From Lichenicola sp964247755 (lineage in GTDB: Bacteria > Pseudomonadota > Alphaproteobacteria > Acetobacterales > Acetobacteraceae), in the NCBI GenBank assembly GCA_964247755.1, contig CAXTVX010000007.1, positions 1 through 64,000 of the forward strand: DNA of 64,000 nucleotides. Direction: 5' to 3'. Shown in pieces: positions 9,114-18,027 of this stretch. The first letter of the stretch is position 1. Every line of letters begins with the position of its first letter. Under the pieces are notes generated by a model. That model made no database searches and was not told the origin of the DNA. It worked only from the letters and a program-made list of their open reading frames with translations. A program made the translations under genes and the position numbers.

Positions 9114-9127
9114 ATAGCGATTGCTAT
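9114..9127. promoter_or_regulatory. Palindromic operator between tetR-type and SDR genes
   Basis: The sequence ATAGC-GATT-GCTAT is an inverted repeat with perfect 5-bp arms and a 4-bp spacer. It lies 18 bp upstream of the SDR start and 48 bp from the TetR-gene start. Its position and symmetry are those of a TetR-family operator controlling a divergent pair. This is an inference from position; no binding data are available. Confidence 0.6.
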
Positions 9128-9145
9128 ACAACAAGGAGATCGGCG

Positions 9146-9886
9146 ATGGGGCAACTCGACGGCAAGGTCGCGATCGTGACCGGCTCATCCAAGGGCATCG
9201 GCGCCGGCATCGCGGAGCGGCTTGCCGCCGGCGGTGCTGCGGTGGTGGTCAACTACGTCCGCTCCGCTGCGGATGCCGCGGTCGTGGTGGACCGGATCGC
9301 AGCGGCCGGCGGCCGGGCGTTCGCGGTCAAGGCCGACGTGTCGGAGCCGGCCGAGATCCAGCCCCTGATCGATGCGGCGACAGGACGGTTCGGCAGGCTG
9401 GACATCCTGGTCAACAACGCCGGCGTGTACAGGATCGACTCGCTCGACGGAGTCACGCCCGAAAGCTTCGACGAGCATTACAGGCTGAACGTTCGCGGCC
9501 TGCTGCTCGCCACCCAGGCCGCGGCGCGCGTGCTGCCGGAAGGTGGGGTCGTGGTCAACATCAGCTCGGGGCTGGCGAAGAGCCCCTATCCGCTGGTCCA
9601 CGTCTACTCTTCCACCAAGGCAGCGGTGGACGCGCTGACCCGTACGCTGGGGATGGAGCTTGGTCCCCGCGGCATCCGCGTCGTCGGCATCGCGCCCGGC
9701 TTCACCGCGACGGAGGGCAACGCCGACACACGGGAGCAGGCGATGGACATGTTGCTCGCCAGGACCCCGCTCGGCCGAATCGGCCAGCCGGCGGACATCG
9801 CGGCAGCCGTAGCATACGCAGTCTCGGAGGATGCCGGCTGGATTACCGGCACCACCATCGACGTCGCCGGCGGCCTGGTGTTTTAG
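9146..9886 (+). CDS. SDR oxidoreductase, TetR-linked (3-oxoacyl-ACP-reductase-like)
   Basis: A 246-residue classical SDR with TGSSKGIGAG near residue 13, VNYVRS after strand 2 (pattern of NADP-preferring members), NNAG, the Ser in ISSGLAKSP, YSSTK (catalytic Tyr and Lys) and a C-terminal ITGTTIDVAGGLVF. ATG 9146 is preceded by AAGGAG at 7-8 nt. It is divergent from the TetR gene and carries the palindrome in its promoter region, so it is probably induced by the substrate or a related compound. Such pairs are common in redox or xenobiotic responses. The substrate is unknown. Confidence 0.9.
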   Translation: MGQLDGKVAIVTGSSKGIGAGIAERLAAGGAAVVVNYVRSAADAAVVVDRIAAAGGRAFAVKADVSEPAEIQPLIDAATGRFGRLDILVNNAGVYRIDSLDGVTPESFDEHYRLNVRGLLLATQAAARVLPEGGVVVNISSGLAKSPYPLVHVYSSTKAAVDALTRTLGMELGPRGIRVVGIAPGFTATEGNADTREQAMDMLLARTPLGRIGQPADIAAAVAYAVSEDAGWITGTTIDVAGGLVF

Positions 9887-10197
9887 AGCATGGTCCGTCC
9901 GCGCAGCCTCACGAATCATGCTCCAGCTTGTTTCACCGGGCATCCCTGTCCGACCGACCGGGCCGGTTCGATCGGATGATCCTCCAGCACCATCCTGCGT
10001 GAGCCCGGCCTCGTCCCGTTCGTCACCCGGGCGAGCTGGCCCCGAGTTGATCCTTTGCCGTGGCGGGCGACGCGTCGCGCCTCGTGATCGGCTGCGAGTG
10101 TCCCGCAACCGGTTCACGTTCGTTGATCGGTTGCAGTCCGGCTCCTTGTCTTGACGAGCACCTTCACCGGTCAGGCGACCACTGATCCGGTGACGTT
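9887..10197. other. Intergenic region between convergent SDR genes
   Basis: This 311-bp stretch separates two convergent SDR genes. I see no gene with a ribosome binding site in it. Near its right end (10165-10192) CACCGG and CCGGTG arms, extended by TCAG/CTGA with one bulge, can fold into an imperfect hairpin just past the stop of the minus-strand gene. It has no T-run, so at best it is a weak terminator. Confidence 0.4.
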
Positions 10198-11196
10198 CTA
10201 GCCCCGCCTGCCGCCGGTTCCGCGCCGCATCGCCGCCAGGCCCGCCACGCCGGCGGCGATGGCCGCCGCCACCACGATCCTGTGGCGCGAGGAGAACACC
10301 TCCCAGCTGCCGGTGCGCGACCGGTCGTCGAAGCGGCCATGCGCCTGCTCCGGCCCATCGACGGTTTCATACAGGTTGTTCGGCGCGTCCGGGTCGGCGT
10401 GCTGCTTGGTCAGCTGGCCCGAGTAGCCGGCGCTGGCGAGGTAGCGGTCGGCGAGGCTCGGCGCGATCCGGTTGGCCATGATCGCCAGCACGGTGGGAAA
10501 GCCTACCCACCATTCGCGTCGATGATGGAACGCGGCATAGGCGATCGCCCGCGCCGGCACCTCCGGCTCGAAAATCGGCGGCACCGGCTGGGCACGGTAG
10601 CCGGTCTTGTTCAGCGCCCAGTCGAACTGCGGCGTGTTCACCGCCGGCAGGTGCACCATGGTCAGGTGGATGTCGTCGCCGTCGTGCAGGATCTCCGAGC
10701 GCAGGCTGTCGGTGAAGCCGCGTATCGCCGACTTGGCGCCGCAATACACCGCCTGCAGCGGCACGGATCGGTAGGCCAGCGCGGAACCGACGTTGACGAT
10801 GCTGCCGCGACCGCGCCGGCGCATGCGCTTGAGCGCCGACATGGTGCCGTGCACGGTGCCGAGATAGGTCACGGCGGTGCCGCGCTGCACCTCGTCCGCC
10901 GTGAGCTCCGCGACCGCGCCGAAGATGGTCGCCATCGCGTTGTTGACCCACACCGTGATCGGGCCGAGCGCCTGCTCGATCGCCTCGGCGGCGGCCTCCA
11001 CCGCTGCCGCATCGGCCATGTCGGCGATCGCCACCTCGGCGCGCACGCCCAGGCCACGCGCCTCCTCCGCCGCCTGCTCCAGGCGGGCCCGGTTGCGTCC
11101 GACCAGGCCCACGTTGCAGCCGCGTCGGGCAAATTCGCGCGCGGTGGCGCGGCCGACGCCTGCGCCCGCTCCGGTGATGACGACGACCTCGGCCAT
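10198..11196 (-). CDS. SDR-family oxidoreductase with C-terminal membrane tail
   Basis: A 332-residue protein. Residues 1-250 form an SDR domain: VVITGAGAGVGRATAREFAR, NNAM in place of NNAG, a Ser in VNVGSALAYRS and YCGAK (Tyr/Lys). It is longer than classical SDRs. The tail contains a region rich in DPDAPNNLYETVDGPEQ and ends with a hydrophobic helix (HRIVVAAAIAAGVAGLAA) followed by basic residues, so it is probably tail-anchored. GGGGAG lies 8 nt before the ATG. This architecture is widespread in proteobacteria, without an assigned substrate that I know of. It precedes the GH15 gene on the same strand by 67 nt, so co-expression is possible. Confidence 0.85.
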   Translation of the reverse strand: MAEVVVITGAGAGVGRATAREFARRGCNVGLVGRNRARLEQAAEEARGLGVRAEVAIADMADAAAVEAAAEAIEQALGPITVWVNNAMATIFGAVAELTADEVQRGTAVTYLGTVHGTMSALKRMRRRGRGSIVNVGSALAYRSVPLQAVYCGAKSAIRGFTDSLRSEILHDGDDIHLTMVHLPAVNTPQFDWALNKTGYRAQPVPPIFEPEVPARAIAYAAFHHRREWWVGFPTVLAIMANRIAPSLADRYLASAGYSGQLTKQHADPDAPNNLYETVDGPEQAHGRFDDRSRTGSWEVFSSRHRIVVAAAIAAGVAGLAAMRRGTGGRRG

Positions 11197-11263
11197 GGCC
11201 TGTGCTCCCCGGACCGGTCCCGTCGGTCCGAGGCGAGCAACGCCCGCGCCGGGACGCGGTTCG

Positions 11264-13057
11264 TCAGCGGGTGCGGCTGATGCCCTCGCCGCAATACTCC
11301 AGCACCGCGTTGATCAGTCCCAGATGCGACAGCGCCTGCGGGATGTTGCCGAGCAGGCGGCGCTCGCCGACGTGGTACTCCTCCGCCAGCAGGCCGACGT
11401 CGTTGGACACGCCGACGATGCGGTCGATGGTCGCGCGCGCCTCGTCACGCCGGCCCTGCAGCACCATGCACTGCGCCAGCCAGCAGGAGCAGGCGAGGAA
11501 GCTGCCCTCGTGCGCGCCGTGCTCCGGCGCCTTCTTGCGACGCACGAAGCCGTCCTCCATCAGCTCGGCCTCGATCGCGGCGATGGTGCCGGCGATCCGC
11601 GGGTCCGACACCGGCAGGAACCCGACCAGCGGCAGCAGCAGCAGGGACGCGTCGAGCGCATCGCCGCCGAACGCCTGCACGAAGCTGTTGCGCTTGGCAT
11701 CGAAGCCCTTCTCGCAGACCGTGTCGTGGATGGTCTGCGCGAGCCTGGTGAGGGTGTCGCGCCGGTCGTCTTCGAGGCGGTCGGCGCTGTCGTGGCCGTT
11801 GAGGTGGCGGTCGATCGCCACCCAGGCCATCGCCATCGAGTAGGTGTAGCGCTGCGGCTTGCCGCGGTTCTCCCAGATGTCGGAGCCGGGCCGGTCCCAT
11901 ACCCGTTCCAGCTCGGCGATCAGCACCGCCTCGACCTCCAGGGCGCGTTCCTGGGTCTCGAGGCCGGCCCGCCTGCTGAAATGCATCGCGTCGACCAGCT
12001 CGCCCAGCACGTCGAGCTGCTTCTGCCCGGCCGCCTCGTTGCCGATCCGCACCGGCCGCGCTCCCTCGTAGCCGGGTAGCCAGCCCGCTTCCCACTCGTC
12101 GAGGTGACGCCGCCCGTCGAGCCGGTACATGATCTGTATCTTGTCCGGGTCGCCGCCGATCGCGCGCTTGATCCAGTCGCTCCAGTCCTTCGCCTCCTCC
12201 TGGTAGCCGGCGTTGAGCAGGGCGGTCAGGGTGAAGGTGGCGTCGCGCAGCCAGCTGTAGCGGTAGTCCCAGTTCATCGAGCCGCCGGGCTGCTCCGGCA
12301 GCGAGGTGGTGGCGGCGGCGAGCAGCCCGCCGGTGGGCGCATGGATCAGCGCCTTGAGCGTCAGCAGCGAGCGCTTCACCGCCACGTCCCAGGGCGTGCG
12401 CTTGTCGTAGCGCGCCATCCAGTCGCGCCAGGTGCGGTCGGCATCGCGCAACGCAGCCGCCGTGTCCGGCAACGGCGCCGGCGGGCAATGCGCGGCGCTG
12501 TAGCCCAGCACGAACACCTGTCGCTCGCCGGACGCCATTGTGAAGTCGAGCAGGCCCTCCGCGTCCCTGAGGGTGATCGGCAGCGGACTGTAGAGCACCA
12601 CCTGGTTCGGGCCGATCTCGCACAGCAGGCCGTTGTCGTGCGGACGGGTCCAGGGCGACATGCTGCCGTAGTCGAAGCGCAGCCGCAGCGACATGTGCAT
12701 CGGCACCGCGCCCTCCAGCCCTTCCACCATGCGGATCAGGGTGGATGGTGCATCCGAGTCGTCGGGGCGCGGCGGCATGAAGTCGGTGACACGGACCCGG
12801 CCGACGGACGAGGACCACAGGCTTTCGAGGATCAGGGTGTCGCCGGCATAGCGCCGCTCGACCGTCGGCTCCGCGCCGTCACCGGCGGCGGGCGCGATCC
12901 GCCAGTGCCCATGGCTGTCGTCGCCCAGGATGGCGTTGAACGGGCTGTCGCTGTCGAAGCGGGGCCAGCACAGGAAGTCGACCGAGCCATCGCGTGCGAT
13001 CAGGGCGACGGTCTGGCCATCGCCGACGATGGCATAATCGGCGATCTGCTTGCCCAT
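11264..13057 (-). CDS. Glycoside hydrolase family 15 protein (glucoamylase/trehalase-like)
   Basis: A 597-residue protein of the GH15 layout: an N-terminal beta domain (QIADYAIVGDGQTVALIARD, SVDFLCWPRFDSDSPF) and an (alpha/alpha)6 barrel with PGGSMNWDYRYSWLRDATF, LDEWEAGWLPGYEG, and a C-terminal block EGSFLACSCWLAQ with LLAEEYHVGERRLLGNIPQ. Members hydrolyse alpha-glucosidic bonds; several actinobacterial and proteobacterial relatives are trehalases, others glucoamylases. No signal peptide, so the enzyme is cytoplasmic. GGAGA precedes the ATG. The sequence alone does not separate trehalose from maltodextrin as substrate. Confidence 0.9.
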   Translation of the reverse strand: MGKQIADYAIVGDGQTVALIARDGSVDFLCWPRFDSDSPFNAILGDDSHGHWRIAPAAGDGAEPTVERRYAGDTLILESLWSSSVGRVRVTDFMPPRPDDSDAPSTLIRMVEGLEGAVPMHMSLRLRFDYGSMSPWTRPHDNGLLCEIGPNQVVLYSPLPITLRDAEGLLDFTMASGERQVFVLGYSAAHCPPAPLPDTAAALRDADRTWRDWMARYDKRTPWDVAVKRSLLTLKALIHAPTGGLLAAATTSLPEQPGGSMNWDYRYSWLRDATFTLTALLNAGYQEEAKDWSDWIKRAIGGDPDKIQIMYRLDGRRHLDEWEAGWLPGYEGARPVRIGNEAAGQKQLDVLGELVDAMHFSRRAGLETQERALEVEAVLIAELERVWDRPGSDIWENRGKPQRYTYSMAMAWVAIDRHLNGHDSADRLEDDRRDTLTRLAQTIHDTVCEKGFDAKRNSFVQAFGGDALDASLLLLPLVGFLPVSDPRIAGTIAAIEAELMEDGFVRRKKAPEHGAHEGSFLACSCWLAQCMVLQGRRDEARATIDRIVGVSNDVGLLAEEYHVGERRLLGNIPQALSHLGLINAVLEYCGEGISRTR

Positions 13058-13075
13058 CCGGCTTCTCCGTCGCGT

Positions 13076-13651
13076 TCATGCGCGCAAGGCTACCAACACG
13101 CCGCCGACGATCAGGATCGCCGCGACCGACGCCAAAACCGTCAGGCGGCGTGCGATGAACGCTTCCGCCTGCTCCCCGAAGCGCCGGAGCAGGGCGGCGA
13201 GGAGGAAGAAGCGCCCGCCGCGGGTGATGAGGCTCGCCAGCAGGAACAAGGGGAGGCTGTAATGCGCCGCGCCTGCGGCGATCGCCACCACCTTGTAGGG
13301 AACCGGGGTCAGGCCCTTGAGCAGGATCACGGCGAAGCCGTAGCGGGCGAAGCGGTCGCGGTAGACCGCCAGCGCGTGCTCGGCGTGATAGAAATGGATC
13401 AGCCCGGCCGCCAGCCGGACCAGCTCGGCGCCGATCAGCCAGCCGATCGCCCCGCCGCACAGGCTGGCGATCGTGCAGGTCGCCGCCAGCCTCCAGGCCC
13501 GATCCGGCCGCGCCAGCACCAGCGGGATCAGCAGGAGGTCCGGCGGCACCGGAAAGAAGCTGCCTTCCGCGACTGCGACCGCGGCCAGCCAGGCCGGTGC
13601 CGCCGGCGTCGCGGCAAGGGCCAGCACGCGGGCATAGAGACGCTGGAGCAT
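13076..13651 (-). CDS. VTT-domain (DedA/YqaA-like) inner-membrane protein
   Basis: A 191-residue polytopic membrane protein starting MLQRLYARVLALAATPAAPA. It shows the VTT/SNARE-associated pattern: a re-entrant-like AVAVAEGSFFPVPPDLLLIP segment, then transmembrane helices around the central FARYGFAVILLKGLTPVPYKV motif and a C-terminal helix. DedA/YqaA proteins are implicated in lipid carrier or phospholipid flipping and in membrane homeostasis. It is 18 nt upstream of, and cotranscribable with, the GH15 gene. Confidence 0.85.
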   Translation of the reverse strand: MLQRLYARVLALAATPAAPAWLAAVAVAEGSFFPVPPDLLLIPLVLARPDRAWRLAATCTIASLCGGAIGWLIGAELVRLAAGLIHFYHAEHALAVYRDRFARYGFAVILLKGLTPVPYKVVAIAAGAAHYSLPLFLLASLITRGGRFFLLAALLRRFGEQAEAFIARRLTVLASVAAILIVGGVLVALRA

Positions 13652-13733
13652 GGGAACGGATCCGGACAGGGAGGAGGCGGTGTAGCAGCGCAAGGCGCAA
13701 TGAGGCAGGGCCGCCGGCTCCCGGCGGGACCCG

Positions 13734-14654
13734 TCAGGGCCTGCGTCCGAGCAGGCGGCCGATGGCGCGCAGCGGTGCGGTGACCCGCCACGAGGTGGAG
13801 GCTTCCATCGCCAGGACCAGGTCGCGGAGCCGCTCGACGTCCGACGCCAGGTGCGCCAGGTCCGCAGCGGTCGCCGTCCTTGCAGGCTGCTGCAGCCGCC
13901 GGCCCGGCCGCGGCCGCAGCAGGACATCCTCGACCGTGCCGTGCAGGACCACGTTGTCGTGGAAGAAGCGGCCGACATCGCCTCCGCCCGCTTGCGTTTC
14001 GGTTCCGTCCCCGTTCAGGGAGGCGACCTCGAACGCGTCCCAGAGCCGCATGGCGAAGGTTCGCGCCTCGAAACCCTGCACATGGGCGAGGCACCAGGTA
14101 TTGAACTCCATCAGGATCGGCGGCCTGAACCGCTCGATCGAGCCCGCCGCGCCAGCGAGCACCGCGGGTTCGAAGCCCTCCACGTCCATCTTGACGAAGT
14201 CGACGCGCGTCAGTCCGGCGTCGGCGACGTAGCCGTCCAGCGTCACCATCGCGATCCCGGCCAACCCGGACGAGGCGATGTGGGAGCTGGAGCCGACGCC
14301 CTGCATCGCCACCCGTCCTGGCCGGTCACCCAGCGCGACGGCGTTCACCGTGACGTTGCTTGCGCCGTTGGCGTCGACGTTCTGCCGCAGGTGGGCCGCG
14401 TTGGCGGGCAGCGCCTCGAAGACGTGGACGTGCCCGTCCGGTAGCAGGTGCGACAGCATCAGCGCGGTCAGGCCGATGTTGCCGCCGGCGTCGATGACCA
14501 CGGAGTCCGGCGCGAGATTGGCCTGGACCCAGCAGCGCAGCGGGGCCAGCGCGTCGATCATCGCGGCGGCGTTGCCGAAATACGGGTCATCCGCGTCGCC
14601 GTGCAGGATGACGGGACGCCCGGCTATGCTCGCTGCCTGGCTGTTGGCCGACAT
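13734..14654 (-). CDS. FkbM-family methyltransferase
   Basis: About 306 residues from ATG 14654; GTG 14678 is an alternative start. The SAM-binding motif I is SVVIDAGGNIGLTALML, followed by VHVFEALPANAAHLRQN and the FkbM signature VDFVKMDVEGFEPAVLAGA. FkbM enzymes O-methylate natural products or surface sugars. The C-terminal ~45 residues form a helix (AADLAHLASDVERLRDLVLA) and the tail ASTSWRVTAPLRAIGRLL. The same tail type ends the methyltransferase at 46.8-47.9 kb. Similar tails occur on enzymes of cell-surface glycan synthesis, which favours a glycan substrate here. Confidence 0.88.
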   Translation of the reverse strand: MSANSQAASIAGRPVILHGDADDPYFGNAAAMIDALAPLRCWVQANLAPDSVVIDAGGNIGLTALMLSHLLPDGHVHVFEALPANAAHLRQNVDANGASNVTVNAVALGDRPGRVAMQGVGSSSHIASSGLAGIAMVTLDGYVADAGLTRVDFVKMDVEGFEPAVLAGAAGSIERFRPPILMEFNTWCLAHVQGFEARTFAMRLWDAFEVASLNGDGTETQAGGGDVGRFFHDNVVLHGTVEDVLLRPRPGRRLQQPARTATAADLAHLASDVERLRDLVLAMEASTSWRVTAPLRAIGRLLGRRP

Positions 14655-14844
14655 GACTGGGCGAGCGCTCCGCGACACGATGCTGGATCCGCCGGCACCT
14701 CGTTCCGTTGGCCGACCAGCGCGCTGCGTCTAGCTCGAACCGGCCGCGAGCGCCAACGACCGATCGTGGCGATGCCGGGCGGCCTGGCACCCCGTGTCCC
14801 GGAGGGTGCCGCGACGCGCCGGGTCGAGGCGGGCCCAAGCGCGG

Positions 14845-16380
14845 CTACGCCACCAGCGTCACCGTGGCGCGCAGGCCGTGCGGGACGCGGTTGGCGAGCG
14901 TGATGTCGCCGCCCTGGCCACGCACGATGTTGCGGGCGATAGACAGGCCGAGCCCGGTGCCGCCGGTCTCGCGGTTCCGGCTGGTCTCGACCCGGACGAA
15001 CGGCTCGAACACGCGCTCGAGCTGGTCCGGGGCGATGCCCGGGCCGTCATCCTCGATCAGCACCACGACGTGGCCGTCGTCGCGCGGCCGCAGCGTCACC
15101 TGCACGCCGCCGGCATAGCTGATCGCGTTGCCGACCAGGTTGGTGAGCGCGCGCTTCAGCGCCAGCGACCGGGCCTGGATGGTGACGGGCGGCGGCGGGA
15201 CCGCGAAGCCGACCCGGTCGGCGAGCGCCGGCCTGCCGTCCACCGCATCGTCGAGCACCGTGCTGAGCAGGGCGTTCAGGTCGAGCGGCACCATCGGCTC
15301 GCGGTCGGCGCTGTCGCGGCCGAAGGCCAGCGTGGCGGACACCATGGCCTCCAGCTCGTCCAGGTCGGCCAGGAACTTGGCCTGCAGCTCCTCGTCCTCG
15401 ATGAACTCCGAGCGCAGCTTGAGCCGGGTGATCGGCGTGCGCAGGTCGTGGCCGATCGCGGTCAGCAGCAGCGTGCGGTCGGTGACGAAGCGTCGGATCC
15501 GGCTGGCCATGGTGTTGAAGGCGATCGCGGCGGTGGCGACCTCGGTCGGCCCGTTCTCGGGCAGCGGGTCGGAGTTGACGTCGCGTCCCAGCCGCTCGGC
15601 GGCGATCGCCAGCGTGCGCAGCGGTGCGGTCAGGCGTCGCACCGCCCACACGCTGAGCAGGCCGGCGGCGATGGTCATCACCAGGAAGGCGATCGGCAGG
15701 GTCGGCGACAGGAACGGGTCCGCCAGCGGCATGACGAAGCGCACCGTCAGCCAGCGGTCGTCGTCCGGCAGCTGCATGGCGATGGCGTAGGAGCGCCCGA
15801 GGCCGGCGATCGGCTCGCCCGGGCGGTGGCGTCCCCCGGAGCCGTCCCGCATCCAGTCCTGCGGCGGGCCCGGCGGATGCAGGCCGCGCCAGGGCGGCAG
15901 CTCCTGGCCCGGGCGTGGAGGAGCGCCCGGCGGACGCTCGCCGTCATAGGGTCCGGACGGCATCCCGCCCGCCAGGTTGTTGGCGATCACCACCTGGGTC
16001 GGGCGCAGGCGGAGCGGGATCGGCATTGCGAACAGGTGGTGCAGCAGGGTGCGCTGGATCGGCTCCGGAGCGGGACGAAGGGTGCCCAGCACCGGCACGG
16101 TGGTCAGGAAGGCGTGGAACCCCGCCGGCAGGCGCGCCCGCTGCAGCTCGTCGTCGCGCGCGGTGGGAGCGGTGTCGGCCACCATGCGGTAGATGCCGGC
16201 GACCTGGGCGCCGACCTCGCGCTCGTTGTTCAGCCGCGCGAAGTCGATCCGGTCCAGTGCGTGGATCGCGAGCCCGACCGACTGCACCACCACCAGCCCC
16301 GCCAGCAGGACCAGGGCGGTGCGCGCGGCGAGGCTGCGCGGCAGGAGCCGGACGGCAGTCACCCTGGCAGTGCGCGGCAT
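14845..16380 (-). CDS. Sensor histidine kinase (EnvZ-like)
   Basis: A 511-residue membrane kinase, 13 nt downstream of its response regulator. An N-terminal transmembrane helix lies at ~18-40, then a ~180-residue periplasmic domain, a second helix (FLVMTIAAGLLSVWAV), HAMP, a HisKA dimerisation helix with LLTAIGHDLRTPITRLKLR (phospho-accepting His at 311) and a HATPase domain (NLVGNAISYAGG, VLIEDDGPGIAPDQ, TGLGLSIARNIV). The periplasmic domain contains an unusual proline/glycine-rich stretch (residues ~145-185, with PPGAPPRPGQE and LHPPGPPQDW). The signal is not deducible. Confidence 0.93.
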   Translation of the reverse strand: MPRTARVTAVRLLPRSLAARTALVLLAGLVVVQSVGLAIHALDRIDFARLNNEREVGAQVAGIYRMVADTAPTARDDELQRARLPAGFHAFLTTVPVLGTLRPAPEPIQRTLLHHLFAMPIPLRLRPTQVVIANNLAGGMPSGPYDGERPPGAPPRPGQELPPWRGLHPPGPPQDWMRDGSGGRHRPGEPIAGLGRSYAIAMQLPDDDRWLTVRFVMPLADPFLSPTLPIAFLVMTIAAGLLSVWAVRRLTAPLRTLAIAAERLGRDVNSDPLPENGPTEVATAAIAFNTMASRIRRFVTDRTLLLTAIGHDLRTPITRLKLRSEFIEDEELQAKFLADLDELEAMVSATLAFGRDSADREPMVPLDLNALLSTVLDDAVDGRPALADRVGFAVPPPPVTIQARSLALKRALTNLVGNAISYAGGVQVTLRPRDDGHVVVLIEDDGPGIAPDQLERVFEPFVRVETSRNRETGGTGLGLSIARNIVRGQGGDITLANRVPHGLRATVTLVA

Positions 16381-16393
16381 CCCGGCTGGAGCG

Positions 16394-17113
16394 TCAGACG
16401 CGCTCGACGTCGGCCGCCAGCACGTAGCCGCCGCCGCGCACCGTCTTGATCACCTGGGCGTTGCGCCCGTCATCCTCGAGCTTGCGTCGCAGGCGCGAGA
16501 TGGCGACGTCGATCGCGCGGTCGAACGGCCCCGCCTGGCGGCCGCGCAGCAGGTCGAGCAGCATGTCGCGCGTCAGCACCCGGTTGGCGCGGTCGAGCAG
16601 CGCCACCAGCAGCTCGTACTCGCCGCCGGTCAGCGGCACCTCGGCGCCGTCCGGGTTGAGCAGGCGGCGACGCAGCGGCTCCAGGGTCCAGCCGGCGAAG
16701 CGCAGCACGCGGGTCTCGCCGTCCGGCTTGCGCTCGTCGCGCTCGCTGGTGCGCCGCATCACCGCGCGCATGCGGGCCATCAGCTCGCGCGGGTTGAACG
16801 GCTTGGGCAGGTAGTCGTCGGCGCCGAGCTCCAGGCCGATGATCCGGTCGGTCTCGTCGCCCATCGCGGTCAGCATGACGATCGGCACGTTGCCCTGGGA
16901 GCGCATCCAGCGGGCGAGGTCGAGGCCGCTTTCGCCTGGCAGCATCAGGTCCAGCACCACGAGCTGGTAGTGCCCGTTGCTCCAGGCGCGGCGCGCCTCG
17001 CGGCCGTCGCGCGCGGTGGTGACGCGGAACCGGTTGCGCTCGAGGAAGCGGGCGAGCAGCTCGCGTATCTCGCGGTCGTCGTCGACGATCAGGATGTGGG
17101 GCAGCTGTTCCAT
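16394..17113 (-). CDS. OmpR-family response regulator
   Basis: A 239-residue regulator. The receiver domain has ILIVDDDREIRELL, the phospho-acceptor Asp near 55 in VVLDLMLPG, the Thr switch in MLTAMGDETD and Lys near 104 in LPKPFNP. The C-terminal winged helix ends with QVIKTVRGGGYVLA. It is the first gene of the regulator/kinase operon, with CCAGGA before the ATG. It is closest in layout to alphaproteobacterial OmpR-like regulators paired with short-loop EnvZ-type kinases. Targets are unknown. Confidence 0.93.
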   Translation of the reverse strand: MEQLPHILIVDDDREIRELLARFLERNRFRVTTARDGREARRAWSNGHYQLVVLDLMLPGESGLDLARWMRSQGNVPIVMLTAMGDETDRIIGLELGADDYLPKPFNPRELMARMRAVMRRTSERDERKPDGETRVLRFAGWTLEPLRRRLLNPDGAEVPLTGGEYELLVALLDRANRVLTRDMLLDLLRGRQAGPFDRAIDVAISRLRRKLEDDGRNAQVIKTVRGGGYVLAADVERV

Positions 17114-17200
17114 GGTCCTGGCAGGCTAACACTGTAACAGCCCTGCTGTGCACTGGCCGTTTCAATTGGTTGCACTGCGGCATGCCGGCTGCCGCCGGTG

Positions 17201-17935
17201 CTAGTCGGCATAGATCATCTTCCGGGTCATGCCGCCGTCGGACACGAACTCGGCGCCGGTGACGAAGCCGGAGTCCGGGCCGAGCAGCCAGGCGGCGAGG
17301 GAGGCGATGTCCTCCACCCGCCCGACCCGTCCGGCCGGATGCTGGGCATGGTCGGCGGGAGACAGCGGGTCGCCGGCGACGTCGATCCAGCCCGGGCTGA
17401 TGCAGTTGGCGCGCACCGCCGGCCCGAGGCTGATCGCCAGCGCATGGGTCAGTGCCACCAGCCCGCCCTTGGAGGCGGCATAGCTTTCGGTGTCCGGCTC
17501 GGACATGCGGGCGCGGGTGGACGCGACGGCGACGATGGCGCCCGCATCCCCGGCCGCACCGCGAAGCAGCGGGGCGGCGGCACGTGCCAGCAGGAACAGG
17601 CTGGTCAGGTTGGTGTCGAGCACGGTCCTCCAGTCGTGGAGGGACAGCTCGGCCAGGGGCTTGCGGACCATGATCCCGGCATTGCTGACCAGGCCGTGCA
17701 GCCGTCCGGTCTCGCGGCCGATGCGCGCGCAGGCCGCCGCCACCTCGGCCTCCTGCGACACGTCCGCCGCGAGTGGATGGAAGCGCTCGCCCTGCAGCGT
17801 GGCCGGCGCCCGGTCGAGCCCGTAGACGGTCCAGCCGTCGTGCAGCAGGCGGCCTGCGATGCCGGCACCGATGCCGTGCGAGCTGCCGGTGACCAGGGCG
17901 ATGCGCGGGTCGTCTCCAGCGGGGTGGTGTGGCAC
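17201..17935 (-). CDS. SDR oxidoreductase
   Basis: A 244-residue classical SDR when started at GTG 17935, which has CGGAGA about 8 nt upstream. Motifs: IALVTGSSHGIGAG, VYGLDR after strand 2, SNAG, VAVASTRARM (Ser), YAASK (Tyr/Lys) and a C-terminal FVTGAEFVSDGGMTRKM. Longer upstream openings give a proline-rich non-family extension and overlap the gene on the other strand. Substrate unknown. It is divergent from the exported PRC-like protein at 18028 across 92 bp. Confidence 0.87.
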   Translation of the reverse strand: MPHHPAGDDPRIALVTGSSHGIGAGIAGRLLHDGWTVYGLDRAPATLQGERFHPLAADVSQEAEVAAACARIGRETGRLHGLVSNAGIMVRKPLAELSLHDWRTVLDTNLTSLFLLARAAAPLLRGAAGDAGAIVAVASTRARMSEPDTESYAASKGGLVALTHALAISLGPAVRANCISPGWIDVAGDPLSPADHAQHPAGRVGRVEDIASLAAWLLGPDSGFVTGAEFVSDGGMTRKMIYAD

Positions 17936-18027
17936 ACTCGTGTCTCCGCGCGTCGCCGGCCGGCAACGCCCGTGGACGGCCGGAGATGCCGGATGCGGCT
18001 GGTTCCGCATCGAGCGTGGGAGAAACG

